Assembly: GCF_937936315.1 (NCBI RefSeq)
Contig: NZ_CALGWU010000025.1
Span: 62,001 to 126,000, forward strand
Direction: 5' to 3'
Length of the DNA stretch: 64,000 nucleotides
Source of the DNA: an uncultured Capnocytophaga sp.
Lineage (GTDB): Bacteria; Bacteroidota; Bacteroidia; Flavobacteriales; Flavobacteriaceae
Positions 31,839 through 41,568 of the stretch are shown here, one piece after another; positions within the stretch are counted from its first letter, which is position 1; each line of letters opens with the position of its first letter. The notes beneath the pieces were generated by a model, which was not told the origin of the DNA, searched no databases, and saw only the letters and a list, made by a program, of their open reading frames with translations. The translations under genes and the position numbers were made by a program.

Positions 31839-33266
31839 TTACTCGTCGTCTGTTTCTCCTATATATTTAGAGAGAAATTTATTAAGTTTTGCCAAAAAAT
31901 TTTCGCTAGCTTTAGTTTTTCCCTCCTCATTATCATCTATAGGCTGTAGTTCTTCTTGATCGGTAGTAGTAATAGGATCTACTATAGTAATATTTTGATC
32001 TACAGGGGCTATTGTTTTTTCTTGGGATAGGGTATTTTCTGTATTTTTTGGGATTCCTACTTCTTGGGCTTTAAGTTCTTCTAATCGTTTTTTGAATTGT
32101 TCTTGAGCTTCATTTTCGATAGCGCTCATCACTAATCCAATAGCTGTGGCATAGATAGGGGAAGTTAGTCTATTATCAGAATTACTTGCTAAGTGTTCAT
32201 CAGGGTAACCTATGCGGGTATCCATTCCGGTGATATATTCGACTAACTGTACAATGTGTTTGAGCTGGCTACCGCCACCAGTAAGCACGATGCCTGAAAT
32301 AAGTTTCTTTTTAGGTTCTTCGTGTCCATAACTTTTAATTACGTTGAACACCAAGTTTATAATTTCGCTTACGCGAGCGTGGATAATTTTAGAGAGGTTT
32401 TTAAGGGATATTTCACGAGGTTCTTTACCTCTAATTCCTGGTATAGAAACGATTTCGTTATCTCGGTTTTCGCCAGGCCAAGCAGATCCATATTGTACTT
32501 TGAGCATTTCGGCTTGTCGTGCTAATATTCCACAGCCTTCTTTGATATCTTCGGTAATAACATTTCCGCCTAAGGGCACCACTGCTGTATGGCGAATTAT
32601 ACCATCTTTAAAGATAGCTACATCAGTAGTACCACCTCCTATATCTACTAAGACTACTCCTGCTTCTTTTTCTTCATCACTAAGTACGGCACTTGCTGAA
32701 GCAATAGGTTCTAAGGTAAGGGCTTTAGGTTTCAAATGAGCCATCATTACAGAGCGTGAAATAGCCCCTATAGCACTACCTTGTCCTATTACTAAATGGA
32801 AAGCAGCGTCTAAACGAGAGCCCATCATACCAATAGGTTCTTTCACATCATTGTTGTCTACTTTATAGTCTTGAGGTAAAGCGTGAATAATTTCTTGTCC
32901 TGGAGATAATGAGATAGAATTAACTCGTTCTTTCAAACGTTCTAAGTCTTCAAAATCTATAAGTTTATTAGGATCTTCACGTAGAAGGTAGTCGGAATGG
33001 GAGCTACTGATGATATTTTGTCCTGCAATACCAGCTACTACATTTTCAATTTCTAAACCAGTTTTCTCTTTTGCGTCTTGGACAGCATCCATTATGGATC
33101 GAGAAGTTTGGGCGATATTTGTTACTACCCCCTTGTTTATTCCTTCACTTTTTGCTTGCCCATATCCTAAAATCTGAATTTTACCATATTCGTTTTTAAC
33201 CCCTACCATAGCTACAATCTTGGTAGTGCCGATATCCAAACCTATGTAATAGTTCTTATACTTCAT
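31839..33266 (-). CDS. ftsA: cell division protein FtsA
   Basis: The 475-residue actin-like ATPase anchors FtsZ to the membrane. It starts with IGLDIGTTKIVAMVGV (phosphate 1), has VVLVDIGGGTTDVAIFKDG (phosphate 2) near residue 205, and LISGIVLTGGGSQL (adenosine loop) near 335. After residue 400 comes an acidic linker, and the end NFLAKLNKFLSKYIGETDDE contains the amphipathic membrane helix. Its promoter lies 110 bp upstream. Upstream is kdsB on the same strand, not ftsQ, which breaks the usual order. Confidence 0.96.
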   Translation of the reverse strand: MKYKNYYIGLDIGTTKIVAMVGVKNEYGKIQILGYGQAKSEGINKGVVTNIAQTSRSIMDAVQDAKEKTGLEIENVVAGIAGQNIISSSHSDYLLREDPNKLIDFEDLERLKERVNSISLSPGQEIIHALPQDYKVDNNDVKEPIGMMGSRLDAAFHLVIGQGSAIGAISRSVMMAHLKPKALTLEPIASASAVLSDEEKEAGVVLVDIGGGTTDVAIFKDGIIRHTAVVPLGGNVITEDIKEGCGILARQAEMLKVQYGSAWPGENRDNEIVSIPGIRGKEPREISLKNLSKIIHARVSEIINLVFNVIKSYGHEEPKKKLISGIVLTGGGSQLKHIVQLVEYITGMDTRIGYPDEHLASNSDNRLTSPIYATAIGLVMSAIENEAQEQFKKRLEELKAQEVGIPKNTENTLSQEKTIAPVDQNITIVDPITTTDQEELQPIDDNEEGKTKASENFLAKLNKFLSKYIGETDDE

Positions 33267-33376
33267 TTTTTCACATAAAACAATCTCACTTTTTTATAAG
33301 ATTGATATTTTTTGTTTGTTTTATTATTATATATCTTAAAGAATTTGTTTATCCAAAACTATAGTCTTGCAGGTAG

Positions 33377-33384
33377 CAAAGATA
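33377..33384 (-). promoter_or_regulatory. -7 box of ftsA-ftsZ
   Basis: The minus strand reads TATCTTTG. It leaves a leader of about 105 nt before ftsA, in the AT-rich gap 33267-33501. Confidence 0.6.
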
Positions 33385-33501
33385 AACAAAAAAAGCAATT
33401 AATTTAGTAGTTTTTTATCAATAAGTTATCAACAATCTTACAAACAACTGACAATCAACAATAAAAATATTTAAAAAAAACTGTTAATAACTTTTTATTC
33501 T

Positions 33502-34233
33502 CTATTTCGAGAGTCGTTTGCGGGCTTTTTCCAAATCTTCGGGGGTATCAATACCTATAGTAGGGATATTAGTAAGCGCTAAACGTATTTTAAAACCATT
33601 TTCTAAATAGCGGAGTTGTTCTAATTTTTCAGTTTCTTCTAACAAAGAAGGGGGCAACTGAGTAAACTGTTGCAAAGCATCTTTACGATAGGCATATATA
33701 CCGATATGTTTATAATAAGGAACGGCTATATTTGGGTCTCTAGGGAAAGGGATTACGCTTCTTGAGAAGTAAAGAGCTTCATTAAATTTATTTACTACCA
33801 CTTTCACATTGTTAGGGTTAGCAATATCTTCGGGGTTAGTAATGCATTCCATCAAACTAGCTACTGCTATATTTTGCTGAGAATCATTAGCAAAAATATC
33901 TATTATTTTTTGTAGGTTCTCTACATCGGTAAAAGGCTCATCTCCTTGTACATTTACGATGATATCAACCTCTAAATCCTTCGATGCTTCAGCTAAACGA
34001 TCGCTACCACTATTGTGCTCTTTCTGGCTGCGAATTACCTTACCTCCTACCTCGTGAATAGCTTTTTCGATGCGGTCGTCATCAGTTACGACATATACTT
34101 GGTCAAACAAGTTTGTATCAGCTACACGCTGATAAGTATGTACAATCACGGGTTTGCCACAGAGGTCTTGCATCAGTTTGGCAGGGAAACGAGTTGCTCC
34201 ATAACGGGCAGGTATCATTGCAATTATTTTCAT
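33502..34233 (-). CDS. kdsB: 3-deoxy-manno-octulosonate cytidylyltransferase
   Basis: The 243-residue enzyme makes CMP-Kdo for lipid A inner core. [21 protein letters not shown] is the nucleotide-binding start (the run shown is split in the protein by no insertion), QGDEPF near 100 is the metal and nucleotide motif, and [14 protein letters not shown] the later signature. It lies 4 bp after a membrane protein gene and is the second gene of that unit. It implies an LPS or LOS outer membrane. Confidence 0.94.
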   Translation of the reverse strand: MKIIAMIPARYGATRFPAKLMQDLCGKPVIVHTYQRVADTNLFDQVYVVTDDDRIEKAIHEVGGKVIRSQKEHNSGSDRLAEASKDLEVDIIVNVQGDEPFTDVENLQKIIDIFANDSQQNIAVASLMECITNPEDIANPNNVKVVVNKFNEALYFSRSVIPFPRDPNIAVPYYKHIGIYAYRKDALQQFTQLPPSLLEETEKLEQLRYLENGFKIRLALTNIPTIGIDTPEDLEKARKRLSK

Positions 34234-34237
34234 ATTT

Positions 34238-34945
34238 CTATCTTGATAATAAGTATATTACTATAATTTGCAAAAGTATATTTAGTGGGAGTACCCAAGC
34301 TAAAAATTTAGCTTTGCGACGCATCTCTATGCTGTTTTGTATATATTGTTTTACACGTGCTACCAATCTATCACTGCGCTTCTCATAGGTATCAAGCAGA
34401 GGAGTACGATAAATTTCGGCTACGAAACCTACTACGGGTACTTGAGAGAGTAATAGCCACAATACTTTTTGAAATACTGGAGGTATTTTAGGGATAAATG
34501 TATTAAAAACTCCCTTTACTTGATCTACAGTTACTATTTTTTCAGTGCTTTTTTCGGCTTTATCTACAATAGCAGCGCACATTTTACGAATAAAAGGTTC
34601 AAACTGATTGAACACGTACAGTACATAATCTAATTGTAACAAAGAAGCCATACGTTTTACAGCCAAAAATACAAAGAGGGCTCCTATAAGTAAGATAATA
34701 GCTAAATAAACTAATTGTATATATTCAAACTTAGCTGAAAAAGCGAGTATACAGCCCCCTATTATAAGAAACAAAAAATTCAATAGGAATAGTACTACTA
34801 TACTTCCTGAAGATTTCATTCCAGAGGTTACCCCTAAAAGGGTCATTTCTTTGAGTTTTTCAAAATAGGTAGTAGCCCCTTGTAGTTTTTTAAGACCAGG
34901 AGTAAGTTCAAAAGTAGTGTCGATGTTTTTGATATTATCGTTCAT
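34238..34945 (-). CDS. hypothetical membrane protein upstream of kdsB
   Basis: The 235-residue protein has two N-terminal membrane helices ([20 protein letters not shown] and [18 protein letters not shown]), a cytoplasmic-looking middle, a shorter hydrophobic stretch near 165 ([20 protein letters not shown]) and a C-terminal helix after residue 213. I recognise no family. It starts the unit that contains kdsB, with 4 bp between them, so it could act in envelope or LPS synthesis, but only position suggests this. Confidence 0.7.
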   Translation of the reverse strand: MNDNIKNIDTTFELTPGLKKLQGATTYFEKLKEMTLLGVTSGMKSSGSIVVLFLLNFLFLIIGGCILAFSAKFEYIQLVYLAIILLIGALFVFLAVKRMASLLQLDYVLYVFNQFEPFIRKMCAAIVDKAEKSTEKIVTVDQVKGVFNTFIPKIPPVFQKVLWLLLSQVPVVGFVAEIYRTPLLDTYEKRSDRLVARVKQYIQNSIEMRRKAKFLAWVLPLNILLQIIVIYLLSR

Positions 34946-34970
34946 TGTGTTATGTTTTAAAAATGGTATA

Positions 34971-35008
34971 AAAGGGACTATCTTCCTTGTGAGTTAGACA
35001 GTCCCTTT
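34971..35008 (-). terminator. terminator of the fabH-accBC unit
   Basis: AAAGGGACT (34971-34979) pairs with AGTCCCTTT (35000-35008), 26 bp after the accC stop. Confidence 0.72.
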
Positions 35009-35034
35009 TATTAATACATTCATTTTTGAGTTGC

Positions 35035-36387
35035 TTATTCTGCCACTTGGGGTTTCATTTGGAAATCCTCCATAAACTTAGTGGTATAGTTACCAGCTAA
35101 GTAATCGGGGTCGTCCATTAGTTGCAAGTGGAATGGAATAGTGGTTTTCACACCTTCTACCACAAACTCATCTAAGGCGCGTTTCATTTTGGCAATCGCT
35201 TCCTCACGGGTTTGTGCTGTAGTGATAAGCTTGGCTATCATTGAATCGTAGTTAGGTGGAATTACGTAACCACTATACACATGGGTATCGAGGCGCACTC
35301 CGTGACCTCCTGGTGCGTGCAAGGTAGTAATCTTACCTGGTGATGGACGGAAATCGTTATAAGGGTCTTCGGCATTGATACGGCACTCAATAGCGTGCAA
35401 CTTAGGCGTATAGTTCTTGCCTGAAATAGGCACACCTGCCGCTACTAATATTTGTTCGCGAATAAGGTCGTAATCAATTACTTGTTCGGTAATAGGGTGC
35501 TCTACTTGTATACGAGTGTTCATCTCCATAAAGTAGAAATTACGGTCTTTATCTACCAAGAATTCTACTGTTCCTGCTCCTTCGTATTTAATGAACTCAG
35601 CAGCTTTTACAGCAGCTTCCCCCATACGTTTGCGAAGATCATCGGTCATAAATGGCGATGGCGTTTCTTCAGTAAGTTTTTGGTGACGGCGCTGGATAGA
35701 GCAATCGCGTTCAGAAAGGTGGCAAGCCTTACCATATTGGTCGCCCACGATTTGAATTTCGATATGGCGAGGGTCTACGATAAGTTTTTCCATATACATA
35801 GCATCGTTACCAAAGGCAGCTCCTGCTTCTTGCATTGCGCTATTGAGGGCTTTTTCGAGGTCTTCCTCTTTCCATACATCGCGCATACCGCGACCACCTC
35901 CACCGGCAGTAGCTTTTAGCATCACAGGATAACCGATTTCTGCGGCTATTTTTTTAGCGTGTTCTAATGATTCTACAAGTCCGTCGGAACCAGGTACCGT
36001 AGGCACCCCAGCAGCTTTCATAGTAGCTTTGGCAGATGCTTTATCCCCCATTTTTTCAATCATTTCGGGTGATGCACCTATAAATTTAATGCCGTGTTCT
36101 GCACAAATCTTAGAGAATTTAGCATTTTCCGAAAGGAAGCCATAACCAGGGTGTATGGCATCGGCATTAGTAATTTCGGCAGCGGCAATAATATTAGGTA
36201 TTTTTAAGTATGAATCTTTGCTTGGTGGAGGGCCTATACACACGGCTTCATCGGCGAAGCGTACGTGCAAGCTATCGGCATCGGCAGTAGAATACACGGC
36301 TACCGATTTGATACCCATTTCGCGACACGTACGTATGACGCGCAAGGCAATTTCTCCACGGTTGGCAATTAATATTTTTTTAAACAT
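35035..36387 (-). CDS. accC: biotin carboxylase of acetyl-CoA carboxylase
   Basis: The 450-residue ATP-grasp enzyme carboxylates biotin on BCCP, the first half of malonyl-CoA formation. [20 protein letters not shown] opens the N-terminal domain, [12 protein letters not shown] is the glycine-rich ATP loop and [19 protein letters not shown] the catalytic signature. Length and motifs are complete. It lies 11 bp after accB in the unit fabH-accB-accC. The carboxyltransferase genes are not adjacent. Confidence 0.96.
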   Translation of the reverse strand: MFKKILIANRGEIALRVIRTCREMGIKSVAVYSTADADSLHVRFADEAVCIGPPPSKDSYLKIPNIIAAAEITNADAIHPGYGFLSENAKFSKICAEHGIKFIGASPEMIEKMGDKASAKATMKAAGVPTVPGSDGLVESLEHAKKIAAEIGYPVMLKATAGGGGRGMRDVWKEEDLEKALNSAMQEAGAAFGNDAMYMEKLIVDPRHIEIQIVGDQYGKACHLSERDCSIQRRHQKLTEETPSPFMTDDLRKRMGEAAVKAAEFIKYEGAGTVEFLVDKDRNFYFMEMNTRIQVEHPITEQVIDYDLIREQILVAAGVPISGKNYTPKLHAIECRINAEDPYNDFRPSPGKITTLHAPGGHGVRLDTHVYSGYVIPPNYDSMIAKLITTAQTREEAIAKMKRALDEFVVEGVKTTIPFHLQLMDDPDYLAGNYTTKFMEDFQMKPQVAE

Positions 36388-36398
36388 AGTTGTTTGGT

Positions 36399-36902
36399 TT
36401 AGGATGGATCCACTAAATACAAAGGTTGGTCAAACTCTACAGGAGAAGAGTCATCAACCAATATTTTAACAATCTTACCAGAAACTTCTGATTCTATTTC
36501 GTTGAAGAGTTTCATTGCCTCGATAATGCAAATCACGCTACCTTTTGATATGGTAGATCCTACTTCTACGAATAAAGGTTTGTCTGGACCGGGACGACGA
36601 TAAAAAGTACCAATCATCGGCGATTTGATAGTAATATATTTGCTATCGTCATCGGCAGGTGTTGCAGGTTTGCTATCGGCAGGTTCAGCTGCAGGGAACT
36701 GTTGTACAGGTATTGACTGTTGCAAAGGCAACTGAGGTAGTTGTTGTGCTATAGGCAATTGTTGTACAAACACTTGCTCTTTGCCACTTTCATCAGGGTT
36801 TGTTTTAATGGTAATTTTCACATCTTCCATTTCCAATTTCACTTCGCTTGCCCCTGACTTGGCAACAAACTTAATTAAATTTTGAATGTCTCTTAAATCC
36901 AT
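36399..36902 (-). CDS. accB: biotin carboxyl carrier protein
   Basis: The 167-residue protein carries biotin for AccC. Residues 1-40 are the N-terminal helix domain, 41-85 a flexible Gln/Pro/Ala-rich linker ([20 protein letters not shown]), and 88-165 the biotinyl domain. Biotin goes on Lys131 in [10 protein letters not shown]. The thumb loop [12 protein letters not shown] is present. It stands between fabH and accC on the same strand with short gaps. Confidence 0.95.
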   Translation of the reverse strand: MDLRDIQNLIKFVAKSGASEVKLEMEDVKITIKTNPDESGKEQVFVQQLPIAQQLPQLPLQQSIPVQQFPAAEPADSKPATPADDDSKYITIKSPMIGTFYRRPGPDKPLFVEVGSTISKGSVICIIEAMKLFNEIESEVSGKIVKILVDDSSPVEFDQPLYLVDPS

Positions 36903-36934
36903 ACGTATATTGTATTTTTCTCTATGGTTGTTCT

Positions 36935-37945
36935 TTATTTGTGATAAAGGGCTCCATCATAAGCCCATTTGAGGTAAACAGCTCCCCAAGTGAATCCACC
37001 TCCAAAGGCAGCTAATACTATATTATCGCCTTTTTTGAGTTGTTTTTCGTAATCATTAAGGGCTAAGATGATGGTTGCTGAAGTAGTATTGCCATACTTG
37101 TGGATATTGAGCATTACTTTTTCGGCAGGTAAGCCCATACGATCGGCAGTGGCATCAATAATGCGTTTGTTAGCTTGGTGAGGGGTGAGCCATTGTACAT
37201 CGTTTGAAGTTAAGCCATTGCGTTTGATGAGTTCTTCGGCTATATCGGCCATTCCAGTAACGGCGTATTTGAAGACGGTTTTACCATCTTGGAAGACAAA
37301 ATGCTCTTTGTTAGCTACTGTTTCGGCAGTAGTAGGGCAAAGTGATCCTCCTGCTTTTATATATAGGTAATTACGTCCTATACCATCACTTCTCAACAAT
37401 TCGTCTTGCACACCTAAACCTTCATAGTTAGGTTCAAAGAGTGCAGCTCCTCCACCATCGCCAAAGATGATGCAGGTAGCGCGGTCGGTATAATCGATGA
37501 TAGATGACATTTTATCGGCACCTACCAAGAGAACTTTTTTATAACGACCTGACTCTATGTATTTAGCAGCTACCGAAACGCCGAACAAGAAACTTGAGCA
37601 AGCTGCTTGCAAATCGAATGAAAAAGCATTTACAGCACCTATTTGTGAAGCTACATAAGGAGCTGTTAGAGCTACAGGCATATCGGGGGTAGCAGTTGCT
37701 AAAATAACTAAATCTATTTCTTTAGGGTCGAGACCTTTTTTGCGAATTAGGTCTTTAGCGGCTTCAATTCCTAAAAATGAAGAACCTTTATTAGGGTCTT
37801 TGAGTATGCGTCTTTCTTTGATGCCTGTACGGGTGTAAATCCACTCGTCGTTAGTATCTACCATTTTTTCTAACATTTCATTGGTTAGAACATCTTCAGG
37901 TACATAACCTCCGACAGCTGTAATGGCAGCGGTTATTTTCTCCAT
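36935..37945 (-). CDS. fabH: beta-ketoacyl-ACP synthase III
   Basis: The start at 37945 is set by a -7 box at 37962-37969. The 336-residue condensing enzyme begins fatty acid synthesis by joining acyl-CoA and malonyl-ACP; in Bacteroidota branched primers are likely. The catalytic triad is Cys116 (LQAACSSFL), His256 (LTPHQANKRI) and Asn286 (HKYGNTTSATI). It leads fabH-accB-accC, placing primer condensation and malonyl-CoA supply under one promoter. rpmF, which often precedes fabH in this phylum, is absent here. Confidence 0.96.
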   Translation of the reverse strand: MEKITAAITAVGGYVPEDVLTNEMLEKMVDTNDEWIYTRTGIKERRILKDPNKGSSFLGIEAAKDLIRKKGLDPKEIDLVILATATPDMPVALTAPYVASQIGAVNAFSFDLQAACSSFLFGVSVAAKYIESGRYKKVLLVGADKMSSIIDYTDRATCIIFGDGGGAALFEPNYEGLGVQDELLRSDGIGRNYLYIKAGGSLCPTTAETVANKEHFVFQDGKTVFKYAVTGMADIAEELIKRNGLTSNDVQWLTPHQANKRIIDATADRMGLPAEKVMLNIHKYGNTTSATIILALNDYEKQLKKGDNIVLAAFGGGFTWGAVYLKWAYDGALYHK

Positions 37946-37961
37946 TGTATTAAATTTTGGG

Positions 37962-37969
37962 CAAAAGTA
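37962..37969 (-). promoter_or_regulatory. -7 box of fabH-accB-accC
   Basis: The minus strand reads TACTTTTG followed by CCC, 17 bp before the fabH ATG. Confidence 0.65.
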
Positions 37970-38023
37970 CATAATTATTTTTATTTAACAGCAAAAAGGA
38001 GTAGATTTTTTATTCAAAGTTCA

Positions 38024-40126
38024 TTATTTTGCATTGAAGATAGAAAGGTGTTTTTCCATTTCTTTGAGGTCAGAAACACTCTCTTCTTCGGTTTCTACCA
38101 ATACTTTCATCAGTTTGACTGCTTTTTGCTGAATAGACAAAGCCGTAACTTTATCACCTTGAGTATAAAGCAAACAAGCCAGAGTATCAAGCATAAAAGG
38201 GTTCTCTGGGACTAAGTCTGCTGCTATTTTTGCCCATTCCATAGCTTGGGTTACTTTAGAAACATCGGTATTTTCTTCTTCAAAAACTTTCCACGCTATA
38301 TTATTGGCTACTAAAGCAAATTGATATTTGTAACGTTTCCAATCGCTATTCTCTTTTTGCTGTTCAAAACGCTTGTCTAAGGCAGCAAGCACACTTCCGC
38401 CTCCCTCAGATTTTAGTGTATTGAAATAGGTAGCAAAGAAAGCTGTAAGTTCATTAGGAGTGAACTTTTTATAGAAATCTACTAAGTGATTAAGAGAGAG
38501 CAATTGTTGTTTTTCAGCTGCTAAAAGCGTGCGTTGCAAATCTTTAAAAGGCACAACTTTATTGGTTGCTAAATCTTTAATCGTGCGATAGAGGGAGGTA
38601 GTGTATACATCTATTTTTTCATCTTTTACAGCAGAGTAATTTTCTACCAAATAGCAAATTGCTTTATAATCGGTAAGGGTTAATGGATTGGGAGTGTTGA
38701 ATATTTTATGTGAGAGAGAAACTGCTCCAAAGTTGCGCGCCAACAAACTGTAATAAGATTGATTTAGAGGTTTCTTTTCGTTGTAGTGAGCTACTAAACG
38801 CTCCCACTGAGTAGCGAGTTGTGCAGGGGTAAGTTGCAAATGGTAGATGCGTTCAGGTTGTAAACCTAAAAAGTAATCCGTTTGATCTTCTTCATCCGTT
38901 TCGGCAACTTTAGGGAGCAAATAGTACAAATTCACTTTGTAATTAACTTGAAACACTTCATTCATCACTTGTAGCACTTCGGCGATGGGTGCTTGTGGAT
39001 TGGTGAGTGTTTTATCCACTTTGCGTGCTAAAACTATAGCCTGATACACCTCGGCATCCATAGCATTATTGAAATATTCAGCCTCAGGGTCTATCGGTTG
39101 TGAATAGACAATAGTTTCGTTCTCACCTACTACTATCAGCTGGGGAGTTGTGGTAGAGAATCCGTGTTTTTTCAGCCATTTATGGTCTTTACGACTCGCT
39201 ATATAATAAACATAAGGCAGAGTGATTTGAGGCGTTTCTTCGCTATCATCATCCTCTTCCCAATCTTTGCTATATTTATCGGTGAGATAATTCACTAATT
39301 TCTCATTCCAACCCTCAGTAGCCGTGAGTATCACCAAGAGTTGTTGTTCTTTTTTAGCTTTCTGTAAGGCTTCTTTTAGAGTCTTTTCCGGAGTAATTGT
39401 TAATTCGGCAGAGGCTTTGTGAAGTTGCTGTTGCCAATTAGGCAAAGGGTTGATACTCACTAAAGGAAACTGAGGAGAGGTGGCTTTATTTTTCTTCTTA
39501 AATAGGGCTATGGAATCTATATGTTCATCGGCGACTATCAAACTTTGGGTAGGAGCATCATATACAAAATTAACCTCTTCTAACATATTGTGAGGATGAG
39601 ATAGATAATTTATTTTCAGTGCATTGGTTTGTTTTCCTATAGCAAACTTTTCTACTTTCACTTTAGCATTGCTCTGATGTTCCGTAAACTGTTGTATATA
39701 TTCAGCCATTTGGGTGTCTACCAAATAGAGATATTCGGTGCGAGGAATAGTTACTCGTAAGGCTTCAGAATATTTTACTGGGTGTAAAGCAGTTAGAGCA
39801 GTATAGGTCACTTCACCTTTAGCATTTTCATAACCCACATAGATATAGTTTTCCAATTCATTAGCTATATAAAATGTAAGTTCTAATTGGGATGATTTTC
39901 CCTCTTCTTTATGAAGTGCAAATGAAGGGTTAGGTGCCGATGTGAAGGTAATTTTATCACCTTCAATGGAATAATTTCCTGAGAAGAGCGTAAGATTATA
40001 GGTATTGTCGCTATTGAGATGCAACTCACCTGCATTCTGTAAACTAAATTTGTAAACTCCTTGTATATCTTTGTTTTGTGCCAAAACACTCAAAGAGCAG
40101 AACAGTAATGGAAGTATATATTTCAT
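38024..40126 (-). CDS. large secreted thioredoxin-fold/TPR-like protein
   Basis: The predicted protein has 700 residues from the ATG at 40126. MKYILPLLFCSLSVLAQN is a Sec signal peptide. Residues 20-75 resemble a small lipocalin-like strand set (IQGVYKFSLQNAGELHLNSD). Residues 240-370 look like a thioredoxin-like fold without a CxxC pair (QLLVILTATEGWNEKLVNYL, then TPQLIVVGENETIVY). Residues 600-690 are TPR-like helices (ENPFMLDTLACLLYTQGDKV). It is presumably periplasmic. The missing CxxC argues against redox activity. It follows pcm with 40 bp between. I do not recognise the whole architecture. Confidence 0.6.
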   Translation of the reverse strand: MKYILPLLFCSLSVLAQNKDIQGVYKFSLQNAGELHLNSDNTYNLTLFSGNYSIEGDKITFTSAPNPSFALHKEEGKSSQLELTFYIANELENYIYVGYENAKGEVTYTALTALHPVKYSEALRVTIPRTEYLYLVDTQMAEYIQQFTEHQSNAKVKVEKFAIGKQTNALKINYLSHPHNMLEEVNFVYDAPTQSLIVADEHIDSIALFKKKNKATSPQFPLVSINPLPNWQQQLHKASAELTITPEKTLKEALQKAKKEQQLLVILTATEGWNEKLVNYLTDKYSKDWEEDDDSEETPQITLPYVYYIASRKDHKWLKKHGFSTTTPQLIVVGENETIVYSQPIDPEAEYFNNAMDAEVYQAIVLARKVDKTLTNPQAPIAEVLQVMNEVFQVNYKVNLYYLLPKVAETDEEDQTDYFLGLQPERIYHLQLTPAQLATQWERLVAHYNEKKPLNQSYYSLLARNFGAVSLSHKIFNTPNPLTLTDYKAICYLVENYSAVKDEKIDVYTTSLYRTIKDLATNKVVPFKDLQRTLLAAEKQQLLSLNHLVDFYKKFTPNELTAFFATYFNTLKSEGGGSVLAALDKRFEQQKENSDWKRYKYQFALVANNIAWKVFEEENTDVSKVTQAMEWAKIAADLVPENPFMLDTLACLLYTQGDKVTALSIQQKAVKLMKVLVETEEESVSDLKEMEKHLSIFNAK

Positions 40127-40135
40127 AATTTGGTG

Positions 40136-40152
40136 CAAGCCACACGGGCTTG
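40136..40152. repeat. core-only relative of the palindromic repeat
   Basis: CAAGCC and GGCTTG pair around ACACG. With the two bases before, GTGCAAGCCACACGGGC matches the core of copy C at 43932-43949 in all but one base, but the AACTTTGCC arms are missing. It lies between pcm and the 700-residue gene. Confidence 0.5.
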
Positions 40153-40166
40153 TTTTTATCAATTTA

Positions 40167-40817
40167 CTAATTTTTTTCTTTTAACATTGGTACGAATTGA
40201 AAAGTACCATAATCAGTTTTGTGAAATTCTTTTTCTGAAATGCGTTCGTAGAGTGTCATTGTTTGAGTATCATTGCCTATAGGAATTACCAATCGACCTC
40301 CAATGGCTAATTGTGAGAGGAGCGCATTGGGCACATAAGGTGCTCCCGCAGTTACTAAAATACGATCGAAGGGTGCATCGTTAGGCAAACCTTTGTAACC
40401 ATCGCCAAAATACATACGCACTGGTTTATTGATGAGCTTAGGCAACAGCATTTGGGCTTGCTTGAAGAGTTTTTGTTGGCGCTCAATTGTGTAGAGTTTT
40501 ACATTTAAATACAAGAGCACACTAGACTGATAACCACTACCTGTACCTATTTCTAATACTTTTTGATGTGGAGCTACTTGTAGTAATTCGGTTTGGAAAG
40601 CTACAGTATAGGGTTGAGAGATGGTTTGGTCTTCACCTATTGGGAAGGCTTTATCTTGATAGGCGTGATCTTCAAAACTGCTATCCATAAACAAATGGCG
40701 AGGGATAGCGCGAATAGCAGCTAACACTCGTTCATCTTTAATTCCTTTTTCTTTGAGTAAATCAGCTAATTGATTGCGTAATCCTTGATGTTTTAATGTA
40801 TCTTTAAGCGGTAGCAT
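40167..40817 (-). CDS. pcm: protein-L-isoaspartate O-methyltransferase
   Basis: The 216-residue enzyme methylates L-isoaspartyl residues with SAM to repair aged proteins. DERVLAAIRAIPRHLFMD is the conserved N-terminal motif, GEDQTISQPYTVAFQTELL the pre-motif and VLEIGTGSGYQSSVLLYL SAM motif I. RILVTAGAPYVPNALLSQL and GGRLVIPIGND follow. The length is typical. Upstream the next gene is divergent and has a clear promoter, while pcm has only a weak box. It may be cotranscribed with the secreted 700-residue protein. Confidence 0.94.
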   Translation of the reverse strand: MLPLKDTLKHQGLRNQLADLLKEKGIKDERVLAAIRAIPRHLFMDSSFEDHAYQDKAFPIGEDQTISQPYTVAFQTELLQVAPHQKVLEIGTGSGYQSSVLLYLNVKLYTIERQQKLFKQAQMLLPKLINKPVRMYFGDGYKGLPNDAPFDRILVTAGAPYVPNALLSQLAIGGRLVIPIGNDTQTMTLYERISEKEFHKTDYGTFQFVPMLKEKN

Positions 40818-40914
40818 AGTCTTATTTTGGGCACAAAATTCTATCTTTTTTTGAAGAAAAAAAACATTTTTGTTATTTTTTAGTAAAAAAAATGGTTTTA
40901 TTAAAAAAACTTTC

Positions 40915-40922
40915 TACTTTTG
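40915..40922 (+). promoter_or_regulatory. -7 box of the 40950 lipoprotein gene
   Basis: TACTTTTG, 27 bp before the ATG at 40950. Confidence 0.65.
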
Positions 40923-40949
40923 TAGCGAAAAAAACTAAATTAGCAAGAG

Positions 40950-41537
40950 ATGAAACGTTTCAACAAACTGCACTTCATCACGTTTTTTCTTCTGGCTACT
41001 GCTTGTAGAGTGAGTGAAAACTCATCAGAAACCTCTCAAGTAGTGAATATAGAAGGCAAGTATGAAGTAAAACTACCTAACTCTCTTACTAACCAAAATA
41101 ACCTCTACGAGCAAGCATCTCTACAATACGGAGATCGTAAAACTGATTTCTTTGTAGCAGTTATTGACGAAAACCGAGAGGAACTTAACGATGTACTTTA
41201 TGAGGTTTTAAAAGATTCCCTAAAAATTCGTAGCAAAAAAGGTTTTGCTAAAAAGTTTAAGCTCAAAAATTATTTTGAGATTTGCAAGAAAGGTTGGGCT
41301 GATGCTAATATGATGCGCCCTACTGCCAAGCAAATCACCGAGACCACCATTAACAAGTATCCTGCTATTGTAGTAGAAACTACAGAAGAAGTGAATGGTA
41401 TGGGAGTGTTTTATGTGGTAGCAATTATCCAAACAAAGAAAACGTACTACCAAATTTTCACATGGACATTAGCTAACAAGAAGGAAAAGCACTACAAGCA
41501 AATGAAGGAAATTATCAATTCTTTTAAAGAATTATAA
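40950..41537 (+). CDS. lipoprotein of unknown function
   Basis: The 195-residue protein has a signal peptide with lipobox LATAC, Cys19 (after FITFFLLATA). The mature part begins with SENSSETSQ and then VVNIEGKYEVKLPNSLTNQN, and includes TTINKYPAIVVETTEEVNGM and YYQIFTWTLANKKEKHYKQ, a layout like that of PsbP/Mog1-fold or DUF1795-type proteins of Bacteroidota. That assignment is weak. It is a single-gene unit convergent with the WG lipoproteins, sharing a palindromic terminator with them. Confidence 0.6.
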   Translation: MKRFNKLHFITFFLLATACRVSENSSETSQVVNIEGKYEVKLPNSLTNQNNLYEQASLQYGDRKTDFFVAVIDENREELNDVLYEVLKDSLKIRSKKGFAKKFKLKNYFEICKKGWADANMMRPTAKQITETTINKYPAIVVETTEEVNGMGVFYVVAIIQTKKTYYQIFTWTLANKKEKHYKQMKEIINSFKEL

Positions 41538-41546
41538 GTGTAAGAG

Positions 41547-41568
41547 GGGGCGTTTTGCAAAACGCCCC
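41547..41568. terminator. bidirectional palindromic terminator
   Basis: A perfect 22-bp palindrome with arms GGGGCGTTTTG between convergent genes. Its last base is also the last base of the TAG stop codon of the WG lipoprotein gene on the minus strand. Confidence 0.85.

Noticed and set aside
35452..35919. 155-codon plus-strand frame within accC
   Set aside because: It is the antisense of a highly conserved enzyme, and its residues have no domain pattern.
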